64,000 nucleotides of DNA from Lysobacteraceae bacterium NML08-0793 (GTDB lineage Bacteria; Pseudomonadota; Gammaproteobacteria; Xanthomonadales; Xanthomonadaceae), in the NCBI GenBank assembly GCA_002798275.1, contig NWQR01000008.1:1-64000 (forward strand). Reading direction: 5' to 3'. Every line of letters starts with the position of its first letter. The first letter of the stretch is position 1. Both the position numbers and the translations under genes were made by a program. Below the pieces are notes generated by a model. The model did no database searches, was not told the origin of the DNA, and saw only the letters and a list, made by a program, of their open reading frames with translations. Positions 55,113 through 64,000 of this stretch are shown one piece after another.

Positions 55113-56081
55113 ATGCCAGCCCATACGCACGCCTCCACGCCCCGCGCCTTGGTTATCGTCAACCTCGGCACCCCCGCGGCGCCCACCGCCGAAGCGGTGC
55201 GCACCTATCTGCGCGAATTTCTCACCGACAAGCGCGTGGTGCAGATTCCGCATTTCATCTGGAAGCCGCTGCTGAATTGGCTGATTTTGCCGCGCAGAAG
55301 TCCAGCAGTGGCAGAAAAATACGCCGAAATCTGGATGCCGGAAGGCTCCCCGCTACTGGCCTATGGCCTGCGTCTTGCCGCCGTCATGAACGCACGCCTG
55401 ACGGGCTGGCAAGTGCGCGCGGCCATGCGTTATGGCGAGCCGGCACTTACCCGCGTGGTGCAGAGCCTGCATGAGGAAGGCCATACCGACATCACCCTGC
55501 TGCCGCTGTATCCGCAGTACTCCACCACCACCACCGGCTCGGTGGAAGATGCCGTGGCTGCCCTGCAAGCACGCTTTGCCGATACCCGACTGCGACTGAT
55601 ACACGACTATCACCAACATCCGGCCTGGGCAGCGGCGATTGCCCAGAGCATCCGCCAGCACTGGGCTACGCATGGCCGCGGCGAAAAGCTGCTGTTCTCC
55701 TACCACGGCATCCCCGAACGTCTGGTACGCGCGGGCGACCCGTATGCCGCCCAATGCGAGGCCAGCACCGCCGCGATTGCCGCCGCGCTTGGCATCGGTC
55801 GCGATGAAATCCTGCTCACTTACCAATCACGCTTTGGCCGCGAACGCTGGTTGCAGCCCTATACCCTGCCCACCCTGGAGCAACTGGGGCGCGAGGGCGT
55901 AAAGCAGGTGGACATCATCTGCCCCGGCTTTGCGGTGGACTGCTTGGAAACCCTGGAAGAAATCACCCTGCAAAATGCCGAGGCATTCCGCGCCGCCGGT
56001 GGCGCGGAACTGCGCTACATCCCCTGTCTGAACGACAGCACGGCACATGCCGACGCGCTGGCGGCATTGCTGCCCTCCTGA
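55113..56081 (+). CDS. hemH: Ferrochelatase
   Basis: A 322-residue enzyme that inserts Fe2+ into protoporphyrin IX, the last step of heme synthesis. Visible blocks are VNLGTPAAPTAEAVRTYL, EFLTDKRVV, the metal-binding FSYHGIPERLV (catalytic His near residue 200), and the acidic CPGFAVDCLETLEEI. No iron-sulfur Cys cluster is seen at the C-terminus. It ends 11 bp before the hydrolase gene, with which it is likely co-transcribed. Confidence 0.97.
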   Translation: MPAHTHASTPRALVIVNLGTPAAPTAEAVRTYLREFLTDKRVVQIPHFIWKPLLNWLILPRRSPAVAEKYAEIWMPEGSPLLAYGLRLAAVMNARLTGWQVRAAMRYGEPALTRVVQSLHEEGHTDITLLPLYPQYSTTTTGSVEDAVAALQARFADTRLRLIHDYHQHPAWAAAIAQSIRQHWATHGRGEKLLFSYHGIPERLVRAGDPYAAQCEASTAAIAAALGIGRDEILLTYQSRFGRERWLQPYTLPTLEQLGREGVKQVDIICPGFAVDCLETLEEITLQNAEAFRAAGGAELRYIPCLNDSTAHADALAALLPS

Positions 56082-56092
56082 GGAGAACCGCC

Positions 56093-56950
56093 TTGTCCAT
56101 TGCCCTGCAAGAAACCCGTATCGACATCGACATCGGCGCAATTGCCGCGCTGCGTGGCGGACACAGCGGCAAACCGCGCGTGCTGGCGCTGCATGGCTGG
56201 CTGGACAACGCGGCCAGCTTTCTACCACTGGCTGCCCATCTGCACGACATCGAGCTGGTCGCCATCGACCTGCCCGGCCACGGCCACAGCGTGCATCTGC
56301 CCGCAGGCATCCCCTATACCTTCGAGCTGGCCGTGCATCATGTGCTGGATATCGCCGATGCCTTGGGCTGGTCGCGGTTTGCCCTGCTGGGGCATTCGAT
56401 GGGCGCGGCGATTGCTAGCCTAGTGGCCGCTGCCGCCCCCGAGCGCGTGGAAAAACTGGCCTGCATCGAAGCCCTGGGCGGCCTTGTCCACCCAGCCGAA
56501 GAAGCCGGCATCAGGCTGCGCGAATCAGTTCATGCCGCACGCGCCCTGCACGGCAAGCCCAAGCGGGTATTTGCCCGGATTGAGCCGGCCATCGCCGCGC
56601 GGATGGCCGCCAATCAGATGAGCGAGCCGGTGGCACGGCTGATTGTCGAGCGCGGCGTGCAGCCCGTGCCGAACGGGCTGGTCTGGTCCAGCGACCAACG
56701 CCTGATGGTGCCCACTTTCCTGCGCCCGGTGGAGGCGCAACTTGGCGCCATTGTGGCCAGCATCGAATGCCCCACCCAGGTGATTTTCGCCACCCCTGCC
56801 CAGCCCTATCTGCCCGATGACCTGCGCCGCCGACTGGCCGCCGCACTCGGCAAGGGCCAGGCGCATTTCCTGCCTGGCACCCACCATCTGCATATGGAAA
56901 CCCCGGCAGAGGTTGCCGGAATATTGGCGCAATTCCTCGCCACACCCTAG
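56093..56950 (+). CDS. Alpha/beta hydrolase (TTG start)
   Basis: A 285-residue alpha/beta-hydrolase-fold protein. The oxyanion region LALHGWLDNAASF is near residue 27, and the nucleophile elbow LLGHSMGAAIASL is near residue 99 (GHSMG). A late PGTHHLHMETP block supplies the catalytic His. The start is TTG at 56093, with GAGGAG about 8 bases upstream and no in-frame ATG nearby. Resembles mammalian SERHL-like and bacterial esterases; substrate unknown. Confidence 0.88.
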   Translation: MSIALQETRIDIDIGAIAALRGGHSGKPRVLALHGWLDNAASFLPLAAHLHDIELVAIDLPGHGHSVHLPAGIPYTFELAVHHVLDIADALGWSRFALLGHSMGAAIASLVAAAAPERVEKLACIEALGGLVHPAEEAGIRLRESVHAARALHGKPKRVFARIEPAIAARMAANQMSEPVARLIVERGVQPVPNGLVWSSDQRLMVPTFLRPVEAQLGAIVASIECPTQVIFATPAQPYLPDDLRRRLAAALGKGQAHFLPGTHHLHMETPAEVAGILAQFLATP

Positions 56951-57036
56951 CCCGCGCCAGTTCAGCGGCTTATACTTGTCCGCCCCCGACCGATGTCGGG
57001 ACAGAACCCATCCGTGAACAAGCACCACTTGAGCTT

Positions 57037-57531
57037 ATGAAAAAGTTTTCCTCACTGATCGTTCCCCTGGCCGTTGTGGCCGTGGCGTTGGTTCTGTTCG
57101 CACGCAATACCGATACCTTGCTGCCGCAGGCGATGGCACCCGAAGTTCAGGCTCAAACCGTTGAGCGCATCGCGCCGGTCAGCGCGGTGTATTCCGGCAG
57201 CACCGGCGCGGCACTGGCCGCAGCCGCTGCGGCAGCCGCTGCCAAAGCCGCCACCTCACAAGTGGCCTACGGCGGTACGCTCGATGGCAAGGTCATCTTC
57301 GACAGCCTGTGCACCGGCTGCCACACCTCCGGTGCCGGTGGCGCACCGATGCTGAATGCCGCCGGCATTGGCGCACGTCTGGCACGTTCGGGCATCGAAA
57401 CCCTGCACAAGCACGCCATCGAAGGCTTCACCGGCTCCACTGGGGTGATGCCTGCCCGTGGCGGCAACCCGGCACTGACCGACGAACAAGTTATCGCCAG
57501 CGTTGACTGGATGGTCGAGCAAAGCAAGTAA
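57037..57531 (+). CDS. Cytochrome c5-like protein, membrane-anchored
   Basis: A 164-residue c-type cytochrome. An N-terminal membrane anchor (SLIVPLAVVAVALVLFA) is followed by a long Ala-rich linker (about residues 57-73, nearly all Ala) and one heme-binding C92-T-G-C95-H96. The likely axial Met is in GVMPARGGNPALTD. The placement of CXXCH and the MPARGG loop fit the cytochrome c5 group of electron carriers in the periplasm. A strong terminator follows the stop. Confidence 0.92.
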   Translation: MKKFSSLIVPLAVVAVALVLFARNTDTLLPQAMAPEVQAQTVERIAPVSAVYSGSTGAALAAAAAAAAAKAATSQVAYGGTLDGKVIFDSLCTGCHTSGAGGAPMLNAAGIGARLARSGIETLHKHAIEGFTGSTGVMPARGGNPALTDEQVIASVDWMVEQSK

Positions 57532-57545
57532 CCGTTTACTCCATA

Positions 57546-57572
57546 CGCCGCCTCCGGGCGGCGTTTTTTTTG
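57546..57572 (+). terminator. Terminator after the cytochrome gene
   Basis: The stem CGCCGCC / GGCGGCG with a TCCG loop is followed by eight or more T residues. It separates the cytochrome gene from the nuclease gene. Confidence 0.9.
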
Positions 57573-57591
57573 CCCTGTTTTCCGCACTGTC

Positions 57592-59304
57592 ATGAATCGA
57601 CTGATTTCCTTGCCTCTGCCCCTGATGGCCGCCGCACTCCTCCTCACCGCCCCCGGCGACCTCACCGCTCGCGCCCCGACAGCCGAGCGGATATTGCCGA
57701 TTGGACAGGTGCAAGGCAGCGGCGCGGAAAGCCCGCTGCAAGGCAGAGAAGTAAAAATTGCCGGGGTGCTGACCGCACGCATCAAAACCGGAAACGGCTG
57801 GATGTTCAGCCTACAAGATGATGGCGATGGCAATGAAAACACCTCCGATGCGGTATTTCTGCTGGATGCGCCCGACACATTGAAAATCGGCGCAAGCCTT
57901 GTGGTCACCGGCACCGTGCTTGAGCTGGATACCGAAAACAACAGCCACATCACCGCCCTGCGGGTCAGCCACACGCAGCCCGCCCCTGCTCGTCCGATGC
58001 CGGTCGTGCGGGAAATCCGCCGCCCACCCGCACACGCAGCCGATTGGGAAAAGCTCGAAGCCATGCAGGTGAAAATCAGCGTGCCACTTACCCTGACCGG
58101 CACCCCGCACGCCCTGCCCTTCGGGCGCTGGCATGCCGCGTTTGACGGGCGGCTCTGGACACCCACGGAAATCGCCCTGCCGGGCGAAGCCGTCCATCGG
58201 CTGGCGCGGCAAAACCTCGCCCGCAGCCTCTGGCTGGCCGATGCCGAAGGTCGCAACACGATGCGCCGTGAAGTGCCGCGCCTGGGCAGCCAGCTACGCA
58301 ATGCCGAAGGCATTATCGACGAGCGATACAGCCGCCATGTTTTGCAACTTACCGCCCCGCTTGCCATCGAACGCCAAGCGCTGCCGCCAGCGCCGACGCG
58401 CCGGAGTGCCTTGCGAATCGCCGCCTTCAATCTGGAAAACCTGTTCAATGGCAATGGACAAGGCGGTGGCTTTCCCACCGCGCGCGGCGCCAAGGATCAT
58501 GTCGGCTATCAGCGCCAACTGGCCGGGCATATCGCCGCCCTCGCTGCGCTGGATGCCGACATCATCGCCCTGATGGAGCTGGAAAACGACGGCCAAGACG
58601 CACTGTCTGCCGAATCGCAACTGCTCGCCGCCCTCAATGCCCGCCACGGCGGCGACTGGCGCGCCGCCCCAATCGCCGCCAATGCCAGCCACGATGCGAT
58701 CCGCAATGGCGTGATTTATCGCAGCAGCAAAGTCCGGCTGCTTGAAGCACCGCTGGTGTACGACCACGGCCCATTTGCCCGACTGAACCGCCCCAGCATC
58801 GCTGCGCGTTTTCGCGTCGGCAACAGCCCGCCATTCGTGGTGATTGCCAACCATCTGAAATCCAAGGGCTGCCGCAATGCCCGCGCCGCCGACACCGATC
58901 AGCGCGATGGGCAAAGCTGCTGGAACGCCACCCGGCTGGAGTCGGTCAGGCAACTTCATGCCTTGGTGCAAAACCGCTTTGCCGGGCAGCCGGTGGTGAT
59001 GCTTGGCGATTTCAACGCCTATGCGATGGAAGACCCGCCGCGCTGGCTGCGCGCGCAAGGCTGGCAAGATGCCTTTGCCGCAACCGGGGTTCGACAAGCG
59101 TATTCCTATGTGTACGAAGGCCAGGCCGGGCGACTGGATCATGCCTTCGTAAACCAGGCCATGCGCCGCTGGCTGCGCGCCGCACACGAGTGGCATATCA
59201 ATGCCGATGAGGCCGAATCCGCACAACGCACCTCCACCCCGGCCAGCCCCGCACGCAGCTCCGACCACGACCCACTGCTGCTGGATTTCGAGCCGCGCCC
59301 TTAA
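57592..59304 (+). CDS. Secreted endonuclease/exonuclease/phosphatase-family nuclease (ExeM/NucH-like)
   Basis: A 570-residue exported protein with a signal peptide (LISLPLPLMAAALLLTAP). The first ~220 residues contain an OB-like region (VKIAGVLTARIKTGNGWMFS). From about residue 271 an EEP nuclease domain follows: LRIAAFNLENLFNGNG (N), DIIALMELENDG (E), VVMLGDFNAYAM (D, N), and SSDHDPLLLDF (D, H) at the end. This layout is that of extracellular DNases used for nutrient or biofilm DNA turnover. Confidence 0.9.
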   Translation: MNRLISLPLPLMAAALLLTAPGDLTARAPTAERILPIGQVQGSGAESPLQGREVKIAGVLTARIKTGNGWMFSLQDDGDGNENTSDAVFLLDAPDTLKIGASLVVTGTVLELDTENNSHITALRVSHTQPAPARPMPVVREIRRPPAHAADWEKLEAMQVKISVPLTLTGTPHALPFGRWHAAFDGRLWTPTEIALPGEAVHRLARQNLARSLWLADAEGRNTMRREVPRLGSQLRNAEGIIDERYSRHVLQLTAPLAIERQALPPAPTRRSALRIAAFNLENLFNGNGQGGGFPTARGAKDHVGYQRQLAGHIAALAALDADIIALMELENDGQDALSAESQLLAALNARHGGDWRAAPIAANASHDAIRNGVIYRSSKVRLLEAPLVYDHGPFARLNRPSIAARFRVGNSPPFVVIANHLKSKGCRNARAADTDQRDGQSCWNATRLESVRQLHALVQNRFAGQPVVMLGDFNAYAMEDPPRWLRAQGWQDAFAATGVRQAYSYVYEGQAGRLDHAFVNQAMRRWLRAAHEWHINADEAESAQRTSTPASPARSSDHDPLLLDFEPRP

Positions 59305-59313
59305 AATGCCCGC

Positions 59314-59994
59314 ATGAATCAACCCGAATTTCCGAGTAAAGACATGGCACTGCATTTGTCCGGCCCGGCCGGGCGGCTGGAAGCCGTGGTCGAGTTTCCC
59401 GCCGCGAACCTTTCGCGTCAGCCGGTCATCGCCATCGTCTGCCATCCGCTGCCCACCGAAGGCGGCACCATGCACAACAAAGTGGTTACCATGACCGCAC
59501 GCGCCCTGCGTGAATTGGGCATCACCACGCTGCGCTTCAATTTTCGCGGCACTGGCGATTCCGAAGGCCAGTTCGATCACGGCCAGGGCGAGCAGCAAGA
59601 CCTGGCGGCGGTTGCCGACTGGGTTCGTCAGCATCATCCCGATCACCTGCTGTGGCTGGCTGGTTTCAGCTTCGGTGCGTTTGTCTCCATCCAGGCCAGC
59701 GCCACGCTGGCACCTGCGGCACTGATTTCACTGGCACCGCCGGCCGGTCGCTGGGATTTTGCCGCCGCCACGCCGCATATACCGTGGCTGGTGGTGCAGG
59801 GCGAAGCCGACGAAATCGTTGATCCGGATGCGGTATATCGCTGGCTGGAGCACATCCAGCCACCGCGATTGACGCTGGTAAAAATGCCCGATTGCTCGCA
59901 CTTCTTCCACGGCAAGCTGGTGGACTTGCGTGAAACGGTGAAAAACACCGCGCAACACTGGCTGCCGCTGACCGGGAACGGTGCAGCGCAATGA
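59314..59994 (+). CDS. Alpha/beta hydrolase, COG2945 type
   Basis: A 226-residue alpha/beta hydrolase with the PLPTEGGTMHNKVV block near residue 48, LRFNFRGTGDSEGQFDHGQGE, and the nucleophile elbow LAGFSFGAFVS (GFSFG, near residue 115). A C-terminal CSHFFHGKL provides the catalytic His. COG2945 proteins are widespread and uncharacterised. It overlaps zapE by 4 bp. Confidence 0.9.
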   Translation: MNQPEFPSKDMALHLSGPAGRLEAVVEFPAANLSRQPVIAIVCHPLPTEGGTMHNKVVTMTARALRELGITTLRFNFRGTGDSEGQFDHGQGEQQDLAAVADWVRQHHPDHLLWLAGFSFGAFVSIQASATLAPAALISLAPPAGRWDFAAATPHIPWLVVQGEADEIVDPDAVYRWLEHIQPPRLTLVKMPDCSHFFHGKLVDLRETVKNTAQHWLPLTGNGAAQ

Positions 59995-61088
59995 ATAGCC
60001 CCCCTAGCCAGCGCTATCAGGCCGGTATCGAGCGCGGCCAATGGCAGGACGACCCAGCGCAGCGCGCCGTGATGGTCGAGCTTGACCGCCTGCACGCAGA
60101 TCTATCCGCAGCAGAAGAAACACCGGGGCTGATGCGCCGCCTGTTCGGCGGCAAGCGCGAACTGCGCGTGCCGCGCGGGCTGTATCTGTGGGGCGGGGTG
60201 GGACGCGGCAAGACCTTCATGGTCGATCTGTTTTTTGATTCACTTGATTTCCCGGAAAAACACCGCGCCCACTTTCACCGCTTCATGCGCGAACTGCATG
60301 AGCGCCTGAAACAGCACAGCGGCGAGCGCGACCCGATGGCCAGCATCGCCCGGCAATGGCGACAGGAAATGCGCGTGTTGGTGCTGGACGAGTTTTTCGT
60401 AACCGACATTGGCGATGCCATGCTGCTGGCGCGGCTCCTGGAGCATCTGTTTGCCGAAGGCGTGGTTCTGGTTACCACCTCCAATACCGTCCCGGCCAAT
60501 CTCTACAAGGACGGCCTGCAACGCGCACGCTTTCTGCCCGCCATTGCCCTGCTTGAGCAGCACTGCGTGGTGTTTGAAATCGAATCCAGCACCGATTACC
60601 GTCTGCGCGCGCTGACCCGTTCGCCGGTATATCAACAACTGGACAGCGGCAGCCAATCCGATGCCTGGCTTGCCGAACGCTGGCAAACCCTCACCCATGT
60701 GCCACCGCAACCGGCCGTGCTGGAGATTGATGGCCGCCCGATTCACTGCCGCGCCCGCCATCACGGCTTTGTCTGGTTCGACTTCAGCGCCCTGTGCGAA
60801 GGCCCGCGCGCGGCAGCCGATTACATCGAAATCGCCCAAGAGTTCCATACCGTACTGATTGGCGGCATCCCGCATTTCGATGGCAGCAATGACGACCCGG
60901 CACGCCGCCTAGTGAACGCCATCGACGAGTTTTACGACCGCCACGTCAATCTGATTGTTACCGCCGCGCACCCGCCGGTGGCGCTGTATCAAGGCGAGCG
61001 ACTGGCGCATGCCTTCGAGCGCACCGCATCGCGCCTTATCGAAATGCAAAGCGCCGAATATCTGGCGCGCGAACACCTGCCGGGCTGA
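59991..61088 (+). CDS. zapE: Cell division ATPase ZapE (AFG1 family)
   Basis: A 365-residue P-loop ATPase. Walker A GGVGRGKT is at 68-75, preceded by LYLW. It also has the AFG1-type [27 protein letters not shown] (Walker B), and the sensor [22 protein letters not shown]. ZapE affects Z-ring stability under stress in E. coli; AFG1 homologues act on mitochondrial proteins. It is coupled to the upstream hydrolase. Confidence 0.95.
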   Translation: MNSPPSQRYQAGIERGQWQDDPAQRAVMVELDRLHADLSAAEETPGLMRRLFGGKRELRVPRGLYLWGGVGRGKTFMVDLFFDSLDFPEKHRAHFHRFMRELHERLKQHSGERDPMASIARQWRQEMRVLVLDEFFVTDIGDAMLLARLLEHLFAEGVVLVTTSNTVPANLYKDGLQRARFLPAIALLEQHCVVFEIESSTDYRLRALTRSPVYQQLDSGSQSDAWLAERWQTLTHVPPQPAVLEIDGRPIHCRARHHGFVWFDFSALCEGPRAAADYIEIAQEFHTVLIGGIPHFDGSNDDPARRLVNAIDEFYDRHVNLIVTAAHPPVALYQGERLAHAFERTASRLIEMQSAEYLAREHLPG

Positions 61089-61104
61089 CCGGCGCAGGAG
61101 AGCC

Positions 61105-61929
61105 ATGACCCCGAACCGCCCGGAAACCAGCCAACTTGGCCGCGAAACCGCCTATCCCGACCACTACGACCCTAGCCTTTTGTTCCCGATTCCCCGGCAA
61201 AGCGCCCGCGACGCCATTGGCATCAGCAGCGATGCCCTGCCCTTCATCGGCTTCGATGCCTGGAATGCCTATGAATTGAGCTGGCTGGATGCCCGCGGCA
61301 AACCGCGCGTGGCCGTGGCGCGCTTCAGCGTGCCAGCGGACTCGCCCAATCTCATCGAGTCCAAATCCTTCAAGCTCTATCTCAATTCCTTCAACGCCGA
61401 GCGCGTGGCAAGTCAGACCGAGCTGGTTGCGCGCATTTGCCAGGACCTCTCCGCCGCCGCCGGTGCGCCGGTCAGCCTGCAGTTTGGCCTGCCGCCGATG
61501 GCGCCCATCGCCGCCGACAGCCACGAAAGCATTGACGATATTGAAATAGACATCGACGACTACGGCCCACCCAACCCAGCCTATCTGAGCGTCAGCGATG
61601 CAATCGTGCAGCAGGCACTTTCATCACACCTCTTGAAATCCAACTGCCCGGTGACCGGACAGCCGGACTGGGCCAGCGTAGTTATCCGCTACCACGGCCC
61701 ACGTATCGACCCTGCGGGCCTGCTGCGCTACTTGGTGAGCTTCCGCGACCACCGCGAGTTTCACGAACAGTGCGTGGAGCGCATCTTCATCGAAATCATG
61801 CAGCACTGCCGCCCACAGCAGCTCTCCGTCGAAGCCCGCTATACCCGCCGCGGCGGCCTCGACATCAACCCTTGGCGCGCCACCCCCGGCAGCCCCGTCC
61901 CCGCCCCCGCACGCGATATACGGCAGTAA
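61105..61929 (+). CDS. queF: NADPH-dependent 7-cyano-7-deazaguanine reductase
   Basis: QueF reduces preQ0 to preQ1 in queuosine tRNA-modification synthesis. The 274 residues are the long, bimodular YqfF/QueF form. Motifs are [14 protein letters not shown] near residue 29, the substrate-binding [12 protein letters not shown] near 90, the catalytic cysteine in [11 protein letters not shown] near 190, and [10 protein letters not shown] near 226. AGGAG lies upstream of ATG 61105. No other queuosine gene is adjacent. Confidence 0.96.
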   Translation: MTPNRPETSQLGRETAYPDHYDPSLLFPIPRQSARDAIGISSDALPFIGFDAWNAYELSWLDARGKPRVAVARFSVPADSPNLIESKSFKLYLNSFNAERVASQTELVARICQDLSAAAGAPVSLQFGLPPMAPIAADSHESIDDIEIDIDDYGPPNPAYLSVSDAIVQQALSSHLLKSNCPVTGQPDWASVVIRYHGPRIDPAGLLRYLVSFRDHREFHEQCVERIFIEIMQHCRPQQLSVEARYTRRGGLDINPWRATPGSPVPAPARDIRQ

Positions 61930-61940
61930 ACACCGCAGAT

Positions 61941-61975
61941 TTTGCGGCGATTACTCACCCAATCGCCGCAAACCT
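61941..61975 (+). terminator. Terminator-like hairpin after queF
   Basis: TTTGCGGCGATT / AATCGCCGCAAA form a perfect 12-bp stem with an 8-base loop, followed by CCTTT. The T run is weak, so termination is probable but not certain. Confidence 0.65.
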
Positions 61976-62046
61976 TTGCCGCATCACCATATGCCCTTAA
62001 CAAAGGCTGTGACATGCTCAGTTCTCCCCTCTCTTGGAGTGACCCC

Positions 62047-62319
62047 ATGTCGAACCCCCAAACCCCTGAAAACAATGGCGGCAAAGATCTGCGCTTTGCC
62101 GGCGTGACCGGCGGCGTTGAAATCGCCGAAGGCGCGGGTGGCAAAGAAGCTGTGCAAGAAGAAAAGACCTATACGGTCAAGCCCGGCGATTCGCTCTCCA
62201 AAATCGCCAAGGCGCTGTACGGCGATGCCAATCGCTGGAAAGAAATCCACCAAGCCAATCTTGACCAGATAAAAGACCCGGACAAGATTTTTCCCGGCCA
62301 AGTGCTGCGCCTGCCCTAA
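62047..62319 (+). CDS. LysM-domain protein
   Basis: A 90-residue protein made of a short N-terminal polar region (SNPQTPENNGGKDLRFAG) and one C-terminal LysM domain (TYTVKPGDSLSKIAKALYGD ... IKDPDKIFPGQVLRLP). LysM domains bind peptidoglycan. No signal peptide is evident, so it resembles a shortened YgaU/Kbp protein, which instead senses K+ in the cytoplasm. The BON domain of YgaU is missing here. The start is ATG 62047 with GGAG upstream. Confidence 0.88.
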   Translation: MSNPQTPENNGGKDLRFAGVTGGVEIAEGAGGKEAVQEEKTYTVKPGDSLSKIAKALYGDANRWKEIHQANLDQIKDPDKIFPGQVLRLP

Positions 62320-62342
62320 TCCCCCGACATTGAGAAATCCCG

Positions 62343-62813
62343 ATGAAAAACACGCATACCATTTTTGCCGTTGCACTGGTTTCGGCGCTCGTCATGACCG
62401 CCTGCAAGAAGAAAGAAGAAGCCGCCCCGGTACCCGCGCCGCCAGCAGTCGCAGCGCCCGCACCGGCTGAAGCATCGACACCGGCAGCCAGCATCAGCAT
62501 CGTGACGCTGGAACTAGGCAAAGGCTTGGCCGATGACAAGCGCGTGGTAGAAGCCGTCACTGAGTTTTCCAGCGGCGATACCATTCATGCCTCGGTCAAC
62601 ACCGAAGGCGATGGCACAGGCAAGAAGCTGGGCGCACGCTGGACTTACCAAGATGGCGCACTGGTGCACGAAGAAAGTGTGGACATGAGCGGCAGCAACA
62701 GCATCTATGCGTTCAAGATCAGCAACGCCAATCCTTGGCCTGCGGGCAATTACAAGGTGGAAATCAGCCTGGACGGCCAGCCGCTGCAAAGCCGCGAGTT
62801 CTCGGTGAAATAA
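62343..62813 (+). CDS. Putative lipoprotein, unknown
   Basis: A 156-residue protein with a lipoprotein signal (FAVALVSALVMTACKKKEE; Cys at residue 21), then a Pro/Ala linker (VPAPPAVAAPAPAEAS) and a folded part of about 105 residues with alternating beta-like segments. It ends SLDGQPLQSREFSVK, consistent with an immunoglobulin-like or BamE-like beta fold. The family was not recognised. It is 23 bp downstream of the LysM gene and possibly in its operon. Confidence 0.75.
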   Translation: MKNTHTIFAVALVSALVMTACKKKEEAAPVPAPPAVAAPAPAEASTPAASISIVTLELGKGLADDKRVVEAVTEFSSGDTIHASVNTEGDGTGKKLGARWTYQDGALVHEESVDMSGSNSIYAFKISNANPWPAGNYKVEISLDGQPLQSREFSVK

Positions 62814-62834
62814 GCTGAAATCCTGCCACCGCAC

Positions 62835-62862
62835 AAAACCGGGCACTTGTTGCCCGGTTTTC
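62835..62862 (+). terminator. Terminator upstream of icd
   Basis: AAAACCGGGCA / TGCCCGGTTTT with a CTTGT loop is followed by a short T run. It separates the lipoprotein gene from icd. Confidence 0.85.
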
Positions 62863-62930
62863 GAATGGGGGCAAACAGTGCCGCAAGCTACAATGCGGCG
62901 CTTATCTTCCACCCATCAAGCGAGCCTGCC

Positions 62931-64000
62931 ATGAGTGATACGCCCAAGATTCTCTACACCCTGACCGACGAAGCCCCGCTGCTTGCCACGCATTCTTTCC
63001 TGCCGATTGTGCAAGCCTTTGCAAAAAGCGCCGGGGTGGCGGTGGAAACCCGCGATATTTCGCTGGCTGCGCGCATTCTGGCGCAGTTCCCGGAGCGTCT
63101 TGGCGACAAGAAGGTCAGCGATGATCTGGCCGAGCTGGGCGAGCTTGCCAAAAAGCCCGAAGCCAACATCATCAAGCTGCCCAATATCAGTGCTTCGGAG
63201 CCGCAATTGAAGGCGGCGATTGCCGAGCTGAAAGTCCAGGGCTATGACCTGCCGGACTATCCGGAAGCGCCCGCGAACGATGCCGAGAAAGAGATCAAGG
63301 CGCGCTATGACCGGGTCAAGGGCAGTGCCGTGAACCCGGTGCTGCGCGAAGGTAATTCCGACCGCCGCGCGCCGGCCTCGGTGAAGAACTACGCTAGAAA
63401 ACACCCGCACCGCATGGGGGCGTGGGCGGCGTCTTCGCAATCGCATGTGGCGCATATGAGCGAGGGCGATTTTTACGCCAGCGAGCAGTCGGTTACCTTC
63501 GATCACGATGGCAAGGTGCAGATCGAGCTGCTCGGCAAGGATGGCTCGGACGTGGTGCTGAAGCCGAAAATCAAGGTACTGCCGGGCGAGGTGCTGGATT
63601 GCGCGGTGATGGATGCAGCCAAACTTGCGGCATTTGTCGATGCAGAAATCGCCGATGCCAAAGCGCGTGGCACGCTGTTTTCGCTGCACCTGAAGGCCAC
63701 CATGATGAAAGTCAGCGACCCGATCATGTTCGGCATCGTGGTGCGCCGCTATTACAAGAAGCTGTTTGAAAAGCACGGCGATGTGCTTGCGCGCATCGGC
63801 TTTGAGCCGGACAACGGCATTGGCGATCTGTATGCGCGCATGGGCGAAATGTCCGATGCCGAGCGCGCGGCGGTGGAAGCGACCATCGCCGAGATTCAGG
63901 CGGAAAACCCAGCGCTGGCGATGGTCAATTCCGACAAGGGCATCACCAATCTGCATGTGCCAAGCGATGTAATTGTGGATGCCTCGATGCCGGCGATGAT
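62931..64000 (+). CDS. icd: NADP-dependent isocitrate dehydrogenase, monomeric type (5' part)
   Basis: The first 356 codons of a large (about 740-residue) monomeric isocitrate dehydrogenase; the frame is still open at the window end. It begins [22 protein letters not shown], and family blocks seen are [20 protein letters not shown] near residue 128, [15 protein letters not shown], and [17 protein letters not shown]. The enzyme makes 2-oxoglutarate and NADPH in the TCA cycle. A possible -10 TACAAT lies at 62889. A long frame on the opposite strand (62916-63956) is a shadow. Confidence 0.95.
   Translation, partial: MSDTPKILYTLTDEAPLLATHSFLPIVQAFAKSAGVAVETRDISLAARILAQFPERLGDKKVSDDLAELGELAKKPEANIIKLPNISASEPQLKAAIAELKVQGYDLPDYPEAPANDAEKEIKARYDRVKGSAVNPVLREGNSDRRAPASVKNYARKHPHRMGAWAASSQSHVAHMSEGDFYASEQSVTFDHDGKVQIELLGKDGSDVVLKPKIKVLPGEVLDCAVMDAAKLAAFVDAEIADAKARGTLFSLHLKATMMKVSDPIMFGIVVRRYYKKLFEKHGDVLARIGFEPDNGIGDLYARMGEMSDAERAAVEATIAEIQAENPALAMVNSDKGITNLHVPSDVIVDASMPAM

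Noticed and set aside
58294-59646. 450-codon minus-strand frame across the nuclease and the following hydrolase
   Set aside because: It is a GC-rich shadow of two plus-strand genes with clear catalytic motifs.
62916-63956. Long 346-codon minus-strand frame opposite the icd gene
   Set aside because: It mirrors the codons of the clearly recognisable monomeric isocitrate dehydrogenase on the plus strand and has no family features.

Overview
The window is a bacterial chromosome segment of roughly 60% GC. It most likely comes from a gammaproteobacterium of the Xanthomonadaceae (Lysobacteraceae) type. The evidence is a xanthomonadin/aryl-polyene gene set with a XanB2-type chorismatase and a flavin halogenase, an HslV with the extended N-terminus seen in that family, a monomeric isocitrate dehydrogenase, and the gene order rsmG-parA-parB followed by sugar epimerase, dolichol-phosphate-mannose-synthase-like and lipid-A N-terminal-domain genes. 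This assignment rests on recalled family resemblance, not on a search.

Layout. 0-8.3 kb: the end of an IS3-family element, then hrpA, pyrB, ruvX, yqgE (minus strand), a Rieske ferredoxin, a FAH-family hydrolase and mscL. 8.3-14.4 kb: a pigment locus. Six tightly overlapping minus-strand genes (LolA-like, LpxL-like acyltransferase, hotdog dehydratase, PlsC-like acyltransferase, COG4648 membrane protein, ACP) face a divergent halogenase-xanB2 pair. The AMP ligase and the phosphopantetheinyl transferase of the pathway sit apart at 19.8-21.9 kb, and no ketosynthase, ketoreductase or exporter is present. 14.4-21.9 kb also holds hemB, aroE, a gamma-carbonic-anhydrase-like protein, xthA, heme oxygenase and small membrane proteins. 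21.9-28.2 kb: rsmG, parA, parB, envelope-sugar genes and a DUF885 protein.

28.2-34.1 kb is an accessory zone. It starts with the frameshifted 3' end of a second hrpA of Neisseria-like type. Three very AT-rich genes follow (a possible dual-OB protein, DUF488 and DUF4326), then a hairpin made of two 12-bp neisserial DNA-uptake sequences. Next come an intact IS3-family element, a secreted orphan protein, and two genes with simple frameshifts, one of them caused by a 7-bp tandem duplication. The three-gene cassette is the best candidate in the window for an undescribed system, and the flanking sequence points to acquisition from a Neisseria-type donor.

34.2-41.1 kb: rpmB-rpmG with a visible promoter, sppA, a MATE transporter, DUF3667 and DUF4286 genes, and a DUF3106 gene next to a sigma-region-4-like membrane protein. 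41.2-42.1 kb carries no gene. It is three diverged tandem repeats of exactly 336 bp, each ending in an inverted pair of perfect DnaA boxes, just upstream of priA. It is a candidate oriC or DnaA-titration locus.

42.2-64 kb is mostly housekeeping: priA, hslVU, a class-C beta-lactamase-fold hydrolase, glyQS, tatABC, a SYLF protein, hemH, a cytochrome c5-like protein, a secreted nuclease, alpha/beta hydrolases, zapE, queF, a LysM protein, a lipoprotein, and the first half of a monomeric icd that runs off the end.
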